This document shows positions 49,552-60,282 of a stretch of 64,000 nt of DNA, piece after piece. The notes under the pieces are model-generated. The model was not told the DNA's origin. It searched no databases and saw only the letters and a list, made by a program, of their open reading frames with translations. Source of the DNA: Datisca glomerata. Its lineage: Eukaryota > Streptophyta > Magnoliopsida > Cucurbitales > Datiscaceae. The stretch covers positions 1,066,805-1,130,804 of the forward strand of contig QANY01005768.1 of assembly GCA_003255025.1 (NCBI GenBank). The letters run 5' to 3'. Each line of letters begins with the position of its first letter. Positions within the stretch are counted from its first letter, which is position 1. The position numbers and the translations under genes were made by a program.

Positions 49552-50786
49552 TATGTCTACCATGGGCAACCCTATTACTATTTTACTTGCACTTGAGAAA
49601 CTGAATGGTGATTTCATAAGATGAAAATCAAATTAAAACTTGATGCTAATTTGTAAGAACCACAAATTTGTTCTTATTGAGGAATGTCCTGAGGAGCCCA
49701 CTGCCAATGCCCTTAAGAATGTTAGGGACAAGTTTGATGCTTGGATTCAATCCAACAACAAAGCGAAGTGCAACATGCTTGTCAGCATGAATGATCTTCT
49801 AAAAACCAAGTATGAAAGCATGGAGACTACCTATGGGATTATGGAGTCTCTACAGGCGATGTTTGGGGAGCAGTCTGATCAAAGTCGTCATAAGGGTGCT
49901 AGGAGCTACATGACGACCAAGATGAAGAAATGTACTTCTATGCATGAACATGTTTTGAACATGATCAATATAATGCATGAGACAGAAGTACATGGGGCAT
50001 CCTTTGATGAACGAACTCAAATCAGCACGATACTTTAATCGCTCACACCTGCTTTTTCTACACTCATAACCAACTATGTTATGAACAAATTGCAATTCAA
50101 CATGACCCAATTGTTGAATGAACTGCAGACTTTTGAGTCACTCAATAAGAGCATAACCAAAGAGGGCGAGGTAAATGTTGCCTAGCAAAAACCTTCTTCC
50201 ACTATTTTTAAAAGTAACAAGATGAAGAAGATCAATGGTAAGGGCAAAGCTAGGAATAAGAAAGGGAAGAAAACCAACAAGCCCAAGGGAAAATATTTTC
50301 ATTGCAGGGTTGTAGGTCATTGGAAGAGAAACTGCAACAAGTATCTCTCCGAACTGAAAAAGAAAGGTAAATATGATTTACTTTTACTTGAAACTTATTT
50401 AGTGAAATATGATTTGTCATTTTGGATACTGGATTCAGGAGCCACTAACCATGTATGTTATTATTTGCATATTTTGATTCGTCAAAGGAGCTGGTTGATG
50501 GAGAGGTCATTATGAGAGTTGCAAGTTGTGCATACTGGACAGTATTGACATATCACTCAAGTTATTTTGTGAAAATAAGTCAGCAGATTTGTATTCCAAT
50601 AACAACAGGAGCTCGACAAAGTTAAAGTATATAGACATCAAGTTCCTAGCTATTACGGAAAATGTTCAGAGTGGACACTTGTCTATAGAGCACATCAGAA
50701 CAAACTTCATGATTGTGAATCAACTTTCAAATGGATTGCCACCTAAGGTTTTTCATGAGCACGCTACTCGTATGTGTGTCATATAG
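49552..50786 (+). pseudogene. Copia gag joined to the last part of RNase H (pol deleted)
   Basis: UBN2-type gag begins at ATG 49552 (MSTMGNPITILLALEKLNGD) and continues with FVLIEECPEEPTANA, KCNMLVSMNDLL and MHEHVLNMI. The knuckle region KYFHCRVVGHWKRNCNKYL (about 50290) and protease start SFWILDSGATNHVC (about 50420) follow. At about 50515 the sequence jumps to the C-terminal end of pol: LKLFCENKSADLYSNNN (about 50550), the KYIDIKFLAI block, and GLPPKVFHEHATRM, ending TAG at 50784. Integrase, reverse transcriptase and most of RNase H are missing, so this is an internal deletion derivative. Stops within gag (for example 50037) show further decay. Confidence 0.85.
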
Positions 50787-51239
50787 ATTGAGGATATCCA
50801 GTTTTAGTGGGAGTTTGTATTTTCTAGATGCTCTTATGATATAGACATACTTTAAGTTATTTTTGTTTATGGATAATTTAAAGTTATTTTCTGCAGAATT
50901 AAAGTTTATGGTTTATTCAGACTCTGATTCTTTTATGGTTTGATCTCACTAAAGTTTACGGTGGACCAGATGGAAATAAATATGTTAAGATCATATTACA
51001 TGAAATTTCATGTTACACATTAACATTATAATCAATGTCATTCAGTTGTATCGACATACATGGCCATTGATAGGTTGAGTTACGATTGATGTAACAAAAA
51101 CCGCTTTGATCCTATGTTAGTATGTTTGATGGACCAAAATGGTTATAGATACATTTCGGTAATGACAACAAAATTGAGCTCGTTCGATTATTTTACAAAA
51201 CATGGTTATAAGGTTACATATATAGCCCAAATGAGAGAT
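50787..51239. other. Copia 3' untranslated region up to the LTR
   Basis: Follows the pol stop and ends ATGAGAGATT just before the LTR. A purine-rich end is expected for the polypurine tract and is only weakly present. Confidence 0.5.
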
Positions 51240-52897
51240 TGTTGGATCCTTAATCTAACATTGCACTTATATATGAATAATTATGTGTTGCTGCAGGCTA
51301 TCAAATATGGTTAACCCAATTAAAAGTGATATGTTAAAGTTTGGATAATTTGGGGTTTAATGTATCTAATGTGGTGTGAGCTTTTGATGTGTAGAGACTT
51401 AAGAATAATTTCCTTGTGTATAGTGAATTAAAATAGAAGTATCGAAAGATAACATATGCATTATCTATATAGTGGTTATAGTCCCCAGGTCACGAGATTA
51501 AATGAACCATTCTATTCTCTCTAATATCCCATTGTTAAAGAGAAAACAAATAGACTTAATAAAAATGGACTCTCTTAGATAGATGTGGCAAGTGGGAGGT
51601 TTAGCCCGCGAAACTGGCTGAACTGGCCTGTTAAAGCACAGACTGGCCCAGCCCGTGTATGACAACATCGGACCTGTTCAGGCCCTTTCAGGCCTCACAT
51701 TTTAGACCTAGAGCCCGGCCCAGACCGCCTTGGCAGGCCTGAACCGGCCTGGCCCGTGACATTCTCCCTTTATCTAAAAATTTAAAAATTTATGTATGTA
51801 TTGAAGCTTGAACCCTTGATCTCTCCCTTACAAAACACACCCCTTACCAGTAGACCAGGATAACTCTTGTTGAATATTGTGTATCTTAAATAATATAGTT
51901 TTGAGATAGATGTATTTAATTAAATGTAAATTGAAAAATAGTTAACGACTAAGGATTGGAGTGATAACACCAAAACAAGACAACAACGACTAGACGACAT
52001 CATTCAAGATTTATAAGATTTAGATGTTAATGAAAATGAATTATAGATGATTCAGATTTTTAAAGTCTTGTATGAGTTAGTTCTTATGGCAAGTACTCTT
52101 TTTCGTTTTCTGAGTTTTCCTCAATGAGGTTTTTTCCTGTAAAGGTTTTAACGAGACTAGCTTGGGGGGGGGGGGGGGGTAATCTTTGAGATTGTTGCAA
52201 GTGATTGATAAATAGGTAGGTGCCAACCTAGTTGGGATGTGTCTAATTTATAGTGATGCAACTCTCAAATTTAATAAATAAAAAATGACAAATTTATGAT
52301 ACTTAGAGTCTCCATATTCATTATAATTTTTTGTTTAAATGGATACTTTATTGAAATTTACTTAATTTATAGTGATACAACTATTTAATTCAATGAATAT
52401 AATAATTATTTACTTAGTATGACAAGTTTTTCTATTGAGATTCTAAAAGAAGAAGAAGAAATAATTAAAAGAAAAGTAACATGACTTCCATGTAGTTTAG
52501 CGGTAATACCTATACAATCTATTCCCCACCAATGTTCAACTTTCATCATCTACATTTTGAGAATTACATCACATTAAAGGGAGGGAAAACAGATCGGTCT
52601 GGTTATTTAATTGGGATTGGACCGATCTGGACCGTCACAGGCCCGGCCCGGGATCGGCCCATGAATCGCCTGGGCCTAGTATTGCCAGGCCGGGCCGGGT
52701 CCGTGCCGGTCCAGTTGCCACCTCCACTCTTAAACAATCGTGTAGATCTGGAAGGTCAAGCTCTCACCTTTATAGAGCGATATATCACCATGGATTTAGG
52801 TACGATTCTGCTTATTCGATATTTGATTCTTGTTTTCAACATGAATTCTTAAGATTTTAAAAAACGGTTTATACTAATATATGAATTTTCTTTAACA
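51240..52897 (+). repeat. 3' LTR interrupted by a hAT-like element
   Basis: Starts TGTTGGATCCTTAATCT and ends TTTCTTTAACA. Removing the 1145-bp insert and its 8-bp duplication leaves about 505 bp, matching the 502-bp 5' LTR. Confidence 0.88.
51580..52724. mobile_element. Non-autonomous hAT-like element nested in the 3' LTR
   Basis: Flanked by near-identical 8-bp duplications (CTCTCTTA at 51572-51579, CACTCTTA at 52725-52732), the size used by hAT elements. Termini are imperfect inverted repeats (GATGTGGCAAGTGG against GAGGTGGCAACTGG) of the GTGGCAA type common among plant hAT ends. Subterminal DNA is rich in GGCCCGGCC-like motifs on both sides, while the centre is AT-rich with a G-run near 52165-52180. 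No transposase is present. Confidence 0.75.
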
Positions 52898-54240
52898 AAA
52901 AAACAAACACAAATTGGTAATTTCAAACCCTAATCAAAAGAACTTACCTTAAAAGCTAAAATATTTAATCTAAGAGTTTTAGATTGAGATTGAGACTGGG
53001 AGGAAGAGAATTGGAGAGATTGAGAGAAACAGAGACAATAGAGTACTCGAAAGAGACAGAGACAACAGAGAACTCGAGAAGAGAAGGAGAGAACTCGAGA
53101 TAGATGGAGACGACAATGATGGGTATTGGAGGCGAGCCAAACGACATAGATGGGAGGAGAATACATCGATTACAATCGACGTGTAGTAGCCGCTCGAGGG
53201 TGGGCAACTAAAAAAGTGCAAGGAAAAAACCTAAGTAATGAAATCTATATATACCTAAATGAAAGATCGGGTACGAGGAAGGGAGGGATTGTCTATACAA
53301 GCATATAAAATGGTGCAAGTTTAGAATTGTTTCGGTTCGATTTAATTCGAAACGATGAAATTTGAAAACAAACCAAAACTTCATTTTCTCCACCAAGCCA
53401 AGTCGAACCGCGGACAAATAAAGCTGAACGAACCAATCACTTTCGATTCGGTTCACCAGTACAATTTTGAAATTACCAATTGTTAATAGTTAATACTAAT
53501 GGATTTAGGACACAAAAATAACTAATAGTAAAGTGTTGTGATGCTAAATATTTTTCCCCTACTTTTTAAATACACCCTTTGAAAGAATATGAGAACAAAG
53601 AAAACAAAGCCGTATTTTAGAAATAAAAAGTAGTGACAATGTCTGACAGTAAAAATGAGGGTAAGTTAAGATGCTTGAAGTCAGCTATCCTTTAATTTTT
53701 CTTCAACCAAACATGGGTTTCCACATTTTCTAGAATCTCCTAAAACTAACCCCATATACCAAAACTGAACGTGTCATACCAGAACCAAAGATAATGGACT
53801 TCATAAGATCCTAAGTAAAAAAATGTGCTTGACACAATCACACCATAATACGCATGAGGTCGCACGCCGCATTCATGCAATCTTTATCATGCTTCTGCGC
53901 AAGATCTATTCTTTTTATTTCTGGCAGTTAAATGGATCAAAACCTGATTAAATAAATTGCAGAGAAACGTCTAAGTGACTGATTGGAACTATCAGCCTAC
54001 AAGAAAAATAACACTTTCAGCAATAAACATGAAATCCCAAACTAAATTTTATAGAGCATACACATGATTCTGCAAGGGAACATTGTTCATAGTTAGTTAA
54101 CTCATCCAGTCACCACAGTGTCCTAGCTTATAGGGCTTAAATACACATATTGATTAGATGCTTCTGAAGCTATAATCAGATACTAAACCAGCCAAAGAAG
54201 GTTTTTAATTTACAGGTTCTTACTAAAGATCCCACAAAAT
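52898..54240. other. Intergenic: purine-rich tract and 3' flank of UBR7
   Basis: About 52975-53110 is a GA-rich tract with a short repeat (ACAGAGACAATAGAG, ACAGAGACAACAGAG). A segment with GGTTCG-type motifs follows near 53320-53460. The last few hundred bases should contain the 3' untranslated region of the minus-strand UBR7 gene. Open frames over the GA tract are low-complexity shadows. Confidence 0.5.
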
Positions 54241-57200
54241 TCAATCTGCACGACGTCTCTTCTTTGCTAGATTCTCAAAAACTTGGTGGATGTCTGCAGA
54301 TGTGATTGGCTTTGACGAGTCAAATGATTCCTGAAAAATATCATGTCCAAGTATTTGAGCAACATATAAATTATAGGAAACCGAAAAAGAAAAGCAAAGT
54401 TTATGCCTTTCTTCTGTATAGACTATATAAAAGGCCATTCAAGAGCAGAAAAAGTCAAAAGTTGTCAAGGAGATACCAAGAAAGTATGAATCTCGTCCTT
54501 CATGTCTGCAATGCCATTCAGGATTTCCATTTTCTCGACATGCCCAAGATTATTCAACAAATTTAACTCAGCACCCTCCTGTTGCTGCAACTTCTCTTCT
54601 CTCTTCTCTTTTGCCATTTTCTCATACTCAACAATTGAGTCCTCTTTGTCAAGCAGGAAATCGATATGCTTCTGATTGTAATGATCTACGCATCTTTCAC
54701 ATCTGCAGAGGGCATCTCTCCAGTTCTTTGAAAGAAACATAGGTTTACTCTCTACAAAAGGGGGAGCAACGAAGCGTGTACTTCCAAGAACACAAGTAGT
54801 ATCTTGACAAGCTTTTTTTATAAGTTCCTCAGAACTTATATTCTTCTCAGAAATTTCTTCCAGTAAATCCTTCTGGCCAACCACAGAATCAGATTTCACT
54901 ATGGCACCTACAGGAATCACTTGAGAAGAATTAGGAGAAGTAATATCATCGTCTAGCTTCCCAGATCCACTAACGGAAGGAGTTTCCTCCAAAACATCTT
55001 TATTCTTGCTACTTTTTATTGAAGCATCACTCTTGTTAGCTGCTGCCCAGATGTTTGAAGGATATAGTCTCAAAAATGAACAAGTTGCGGAACACGCCCC
55101 ACATATAAAATCTTCATATAGAGGCTCTCCTTCCTCGTCTCTTGGAATCTGTGGAACAACAAAATGATACGTGGATAGCTCCAGTGACTTAGTTTAACTA
55201 CCATTTCCTAGAAGCGTTTCAAAATCAGTGAGACCTAAGATTGCCATCGTTCGACAAAAATAACTGTGGGTTTTATAACATTGTAGATTGTCTACTTCCA
55301 GGCAACTGTAATTCATAAGTCTACGTTAATAGTCAAGTGCGATTGTCCAGATAAAATAAACAAGATAGAACTATAACTATTTGATTGTGGAAAAGGATTA
55401 TGAGCATATCATAAGTAACATCTAAAGGTAAGCAAATTACTCACATACATAAGTATAGAATATCAAGTGATAATGTTTCAGCTTGGAGTCTTCGTAATCT
55501 GGAGTCTTTGTAATCTATTTCTCATATCGAATTTCCTTCCTAGTAAAAGGGGATGTGCGGAGGCTAGGAACAAACATTGAAGAGCATATCAAGTGAAGCA
55601 ACCGTAGTGACATGACATCCTTATCGGAAAAAAACCACCATTTCTAAGAGCCTGGAAGTGTATAGTCAGCCGTAATAGGTGCAGCTACTTTAATTCCCCA
55701 GCAAGCACAAGCAGCTAGGTGTTTGTTTATCATATTGACGATGATAATAAGATGTTCCAGGTTCTCCAACTATCTAATAATGTATATTGACTAGCTTACA
55801 TCTCAGATCTTATTAGTTAATCTGAAAGTAAAACTAGCAGGCCATGCATTATTTTAAAAATCTTAATGAAATCAAAGTACTGCTATAAGAGTCACATGTA
55901 AACTATTATATACTCTTAACAGTTTAGCTTTTACAATCACAAGTTTTATTGCTCTTTACAGTAAAATTAATATATAACACTAAAACCAAAAGAGAAGAGA
56001 AAATATTGACAGCCAATATTCGACCTACCTCATCAATAGACTCAAGACCGAGATGCTCCTCATGGAACCAATCCTCACACACACAACACTGTATCATCTC
56101 CACTTGTTCTTCAGCATCTGGATCAGGATATAGGCGACCACATGTGCAGTATAATCCTTTGAAATTATGATTATACGAGTTCTCGATATTTTCTATGTCT
56201 TTGTTGGGGAAGAGTTTGCAGTAGAACTCTCCAAATTTTGAATTCCCGCAATCACACTTAAAGTTTCTCTTTGTCCAAAGTTCCACAATCTTATCCAATA
56301 GACATAAACATGTAGAATTAAACAAAATGAAGTAAAAGAGAAGGCACGTAGATATAGCAAATACACATGCCACCTAAGCATATAAAAATAAAACCAAGAA
56401 GCATGATTAGAAAATATTAATTTGCCCAGCATACTAATCGATCAGAGCGTCTCATGTGGTGTAGTTTAGCTTGTGCAAAAGGTTGGCCCCAACTATTGTA
56501 TACAAGTCACTACAAATCTCCAAGCATCTCATCTATAAGGAAACTCATATGTTTAGTTTATCCTAACCAATTTTAAGTCATTCTCCAACGTCATACGCAT
56601 ACCGAAAGATTCATTGAAAATGCAAAAGCAAAAGTCAGACGTTTAGAGTGAACAACTCATGGTAAAGCAACGTATGATTGCACGATTAGTACGACGAGAA
56701 GGACGAGTTTAACCACCAGGCCAAATATCAGGCTTCCATTATCAAAATAGAGTATCAAGGTCAACAGTTAAAAAAAGTATCCAGGTCAACAGATGGAAAA
56801 CATGGGAAACAGCTTCCTGCTTTCCATATTGAAACTTTAGACACATCTGAAAAGCGACATATATTTCATGACCTGATCCACATCTTTTTCTTTTGGTGTG
56901 ATCCACATATATAACTACATAAAAAGTTCACTGTATCTGATGTGGACATATATGAAGAAGTAAAACTAAGTACCTCATGCCCATCATGGCAAGACAAGCT
57001 GCAAGCTGTGCAAACTCCAGCATTTCCATCAGGCGCGCAAGTTATACATGAGAAAATGGCCTGCCTCTTCATATAACCATTATTATAGGTACAGTCCTTC
57101 CCTTCATCACCTCCCAAAACTAGATCTGCTTCCTTTGAGGTCAAGAGTAATGAAAATCAGAAAAAAGGCAAGGAATTGGATGAAGCAAATGAATGCCAAT

Positions 57201-58037
57201 TTAATTGAGAATCATAACAATCTTTAGTAATGCCAATAATCATGAACAAATGTAACAGCAAGTGCCTTGATTAAAATTGTTCTGCATGTGCCTAACCGAA
57301 TCGTTCCTCTCCCCTCTACCAATCCGAATAATGGACAGGAGATAAAGAACGGAATCACTCACGCGATTATTAGAAACTCAAAGATGAACTGAAGTCAGTT
57401 GTATGAAAGAAACCAATATCTACAAAGTGACAAAATTTAAATTTAGGAATTTGCCAACTGAAAAATTCTTAGAGGGTTTACCAATCAACTCATCTTGGAA
57501 GGTAGATAAATCAATATTATGATGGCAGACCAAAAAAACATACTTAATTGTAATCTAAGACGGCAGTGGCAAATAGAACTTGCCGAATTTGGTGACTTAA
57601 AAAGATCTAACACAATGTGCTCTTTGGATCCTAGAGCTCATACAGTAGAATATATTGATTATTAGAGAATATGAGATAGTTCAAACGTGAGGAAAGTTCA
57701 TATCCCGTTTTGACTCGCATGGGATCAGCATTTATAAAGTTCAACTTCCTCCCGGTAAAGTTAAAAAGGCAGCATGGATTAGTACAGTTCGGAAGCATCA
57801 GCCAAGCATAAATAATATCCAAAACAATAGAAAAACATAACTTTGAGAACATTTTCACTTATCCCCTGCCTATTATTTAATTAATAGCAATGAGGTTACC
57901 CGATGCCATGTCCAAATACATATATCTTAAATTGTTCATAAAATAAAGAGACAGACCAGCTCTTGTTCCTCAACTTCCTTGAGGTAGTCTTGAATTGAAA
58001 TTGTCTTCTCAGTTTCATCGTCAGAAACTCCAGCCAT
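54241..58037 (-). CDS. UBR7: UBR7-type putative E3 ubiquitin ligase (UBR box and PHD finger), 5 exons
   Basis: Coding exons on minus: 58037-57957, 57132-56974, 56289-56029, 55148-54477 and 54330-54241. All are in phase 0 with GT-AG borders, giving 420 residues and a TGA stop at 54241. Residues about 27-115 form the UBR box, with CTACSLSCHDGHE and a CDCGNSKFG knuckle; this zinc fold binds N-degrons in other UBR proteins. Residues about 127-167 form a PHD-like finger from GLYCTCGRLYPDPD to CCVCEDWFHEEHLG. FICGACSATCSF follows near residue 180. A Ser-rich linker comes next, then a conserved C-terminal block with CRCERCVDHYNQKHIDFL and a basic end, KKRRRAD, a possible nuclear signal. Human UBR7 acts as a nuclear histone ubiquitin ligase; the plant role is inferred from homology. 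A 5' untranslated intron is likely, with acceptor TTTCAG near 58112. Confidence 0.93.
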
Positions 58038-58232
58038 TTTTCACCGATCTTTTAGAACTTTATGAAACTCGTCCTGTGACACCTAATTCTCACGAATCAC
58101 GATCTCTACCTGAAATTCAACCAAAATAAGTATGTGGATAAATGAAAAATATTCCTTAATGATTTAACATAATCATTGCGTGTCTGCCCCAGAACAAACC
58201 TAAATTAATGAAAAGCAAAGTGGTCTCAAAAC

Positions 58233-58253
58233 CTAATTTTGCGTCTGCGCCAT
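58233..58253 (-). promoter_or_regulatory. Possible upstream ORF in the UBR7 5' leader
   Basis: ATG at 58253 opens six codons (MAQTQN) and a TAG, just before a likely donor (TTAGGTTTTG) of the 5' untranslated intron. If the leader exon includes it, it could lower translation of the main frame. Transcript limits are not visible. Confidence 0.4.
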
Positions 58254-58339
58254 TGGGGAAAATGGTAGAGGTGAGGCGAAGCACGAGAGGTTTCGGGTTT
58301 GGGGAAAGGATGGGAAAAGGGGAGGGTTAGGGTTTTATA

Positions 58340-59535
58340 GTGCCAAGGACTATTAAAGACATTTTCCCGCCATGGACAGTGGTGTGGATCATATAACTCG
58401 AACGCTCAATCTGATTCCCTCCAAAGTGTAATATTTGGAATGCCATGTGCAATTGAATTGCATATTCGTACTATAGTTTTGTGAATGACAAATCTTACTT
58501 GAAAATTAGTGAATTTGAAAAATACATATCAAAATCTTCTGCTGTACTCATTTCGCTCGAAAATAATTTTAAACCGAATAGTTTATGAAATAAATTTTAA
58601 GTGATCGAATGTATTTATTAATAGAATGATTTAATAAATCATTTTAATTATTAATAAAATATCAACTTACGAATCAATAATGTATCACTTAATCATTTAA
58701 AATTTAATATCTAATTTAGTTAGTCTGTAATTATTGATTTTAATTAATGAAGTTGGATAGATCCATTTAACTTCATTTTCAATGGATTAAGTTGAAGTCC
58801 TATAAACTCTCAAATTCAAATTATAATGTAGTTCTGATAAATGAAAAAATAAGAAGAATTACATAAATGATCATTTTGGATTACATCTATCTATGTAGCA
58901 TACTCACAGGCTATATGTTTTTTTAGTAAATATGGATGGTGGTACTAAAATCAACAATGATGACCGTTGTTATTTCTCTAAATGTCTCTACGAAAAATCA
59001 CAGTCTTTTTTTTTTTATTTTTGTGTCAGTACTACTCCAGTGAAACAACTTATTTATAACTTCTCATTATGTAAATAATTTATTAATTAACGTAAAAAAT
59101 AAATAAATGTAACTAAATTTATTGACGTGAATTACTTATATTTTAATATTTTTTTAGGGTTGCGTCAATACTGCTGGCTCAACAGACGCAACAGTGGTGA
59201 CAATTTTAAAAGAGCAGGGGTTGCGTAAAGTAAACCCCACTATTGCGCCAGCTAAAGCTGCCACGGCACAACCCACACTAGTTATGCTGGTGTAATTGAA
59301 AATTAAAAAAAAATGTTAAGAACATAATTTTACCCTATATTCACCAACCCGCAAAATTCGGTCATTCTTGTAACTTAAATTTTTTTGGCCCATTTATTTA
59401 AATCACTCTTTCAAAGTGACATTTTTGTCATCTAAAAGAATTTGGACAACTGGGATAAGTCTAGGTTGTTGGACGGAAGGCCCAAGAACCAAGTGATTTG
59501 GCCCATAGCATCTTCTTTAATCAAACAGTTGAAAT
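58340..59535. other. Intergenic between UBR7 and OXA1
   Basis: AT-rich with no gene recognised. About 59160-59300 is less AT-rich, with several GTTGCGTAAA/TTGCGTCAA-type words and a GCCAGC inverted pair, possibly debris of a transposon end. Confidence 0.5.
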
Positions 59536-59539
59536 GACG

Positions 59540-59911
59540 AAAATACTCTGCTGGAAAGCCGTCTTCGTCTCCTGCCAAGACATCGTCGCTGCCATCTCTC
59601 TGCAGCTACCTCCTCGACCAGCTTCCGCAAACAGCAGAGGCTGAGATAATCTCCCACTTACTCTGTGGAGCGAGGGTTGGTGCTTTGACGGTTAGCGATC
59701 TTAAGCTTGTATGAATTACGGATTCTTTTCTGGTTAGAGATCCAATGTTGCATTTCTTGATCATGAATGATTTGATTGTTAATTTGCACGACTTGTCGGT
59801 TGACATTTCTGATGCCCTTGGGGAATTTTCAACTCTGCCATCGCCATCCACATCCACATCTCACTCTGTGTTTGGCTGCTCTAAAATAATGCTCGGAAGA
59901 ATTAAATAAAT
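59540..59911 (+). pseudogene. Unidentified coding-like stretch with one stop
   Basis: One plus frame runs about 120 codons, interrupted only by a TGA near 59713. It includes SSLPSLCSYLLDQLPQTAEA, SFLVRDPMLHFLIMNDLIV and TSTSHSVFGCSKIMLGRIK, ending TAA. Composition and the mix of hydrophobic and charged residues look protein-coding, but I cannot name a family. It overlaps where the OXA1 5' leader would lie, so it may be a displaced gene fragment or part of the leader. An antisense frame at 59857-59606 is judged a shadow. Confidence 0.4.
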
Positions 59912-60282
59912 GTAAATTTACAGCTTTGAATCCTTTGATGGAGATAAAGACGATCTGATTTCTTTTCTCCCACTGTAATTTGCGTGAAATGAAGTAACTT
60001 CATTGGTTATGCTCGAGCTTTAATATTTTTAAGCTTCCGTGTTTATGCATTAGAGAATAGTTTGCCAAGCTGACGTCTGGGCAGCCGTGGGGTTTTGTTA
60101 GGGTTTAAGAATTGCCATTTGCATTTCCCTTATTAAATCGAATTTTATAAATTGTAACCTTTTGTGAAGTTATTATTGCATACATTTATATTAACTTCTC
60201 TACTTCCTGTTATTGGTTATTCGTAAAATGATTTCAACTTTAATTTGTTGGTGATTGTAGTTTAGAGTACTCGGAAACATCA

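Larger units (their letters stand above)
40327..52897 (+). mobile_element. Large copia LTR retrotransposon hosting nested insertions
   Basis: The LTRs at 40327-40828 and 51240-52897 match once a hAT-like insert is subtracted from the second. AAAAA flanks both ends as a possible 5-bp target duplication, of low specificity in this A-rich DNA. Inside are a copia gag region (42570-44100), a Gypsy fragment, a second copia leader and gag, and a deleted pol tail. The order suggests that the host copia was interrupted near 44100. Which tail belongs to which element is inferred. Confidence 0.75.

Noticed and set aside
52930..53221. Minus-strand open frames of 78-80 codons rich in Ser and Leu
   Set aside because: Low-complexity translation of a GA-rich tract in three frames; no domain.
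59606..59857. Minus-strand open frame of 83 codons
   Set aside because: The opposite strand over the same DNA has the better protein-like composition and a longer run.
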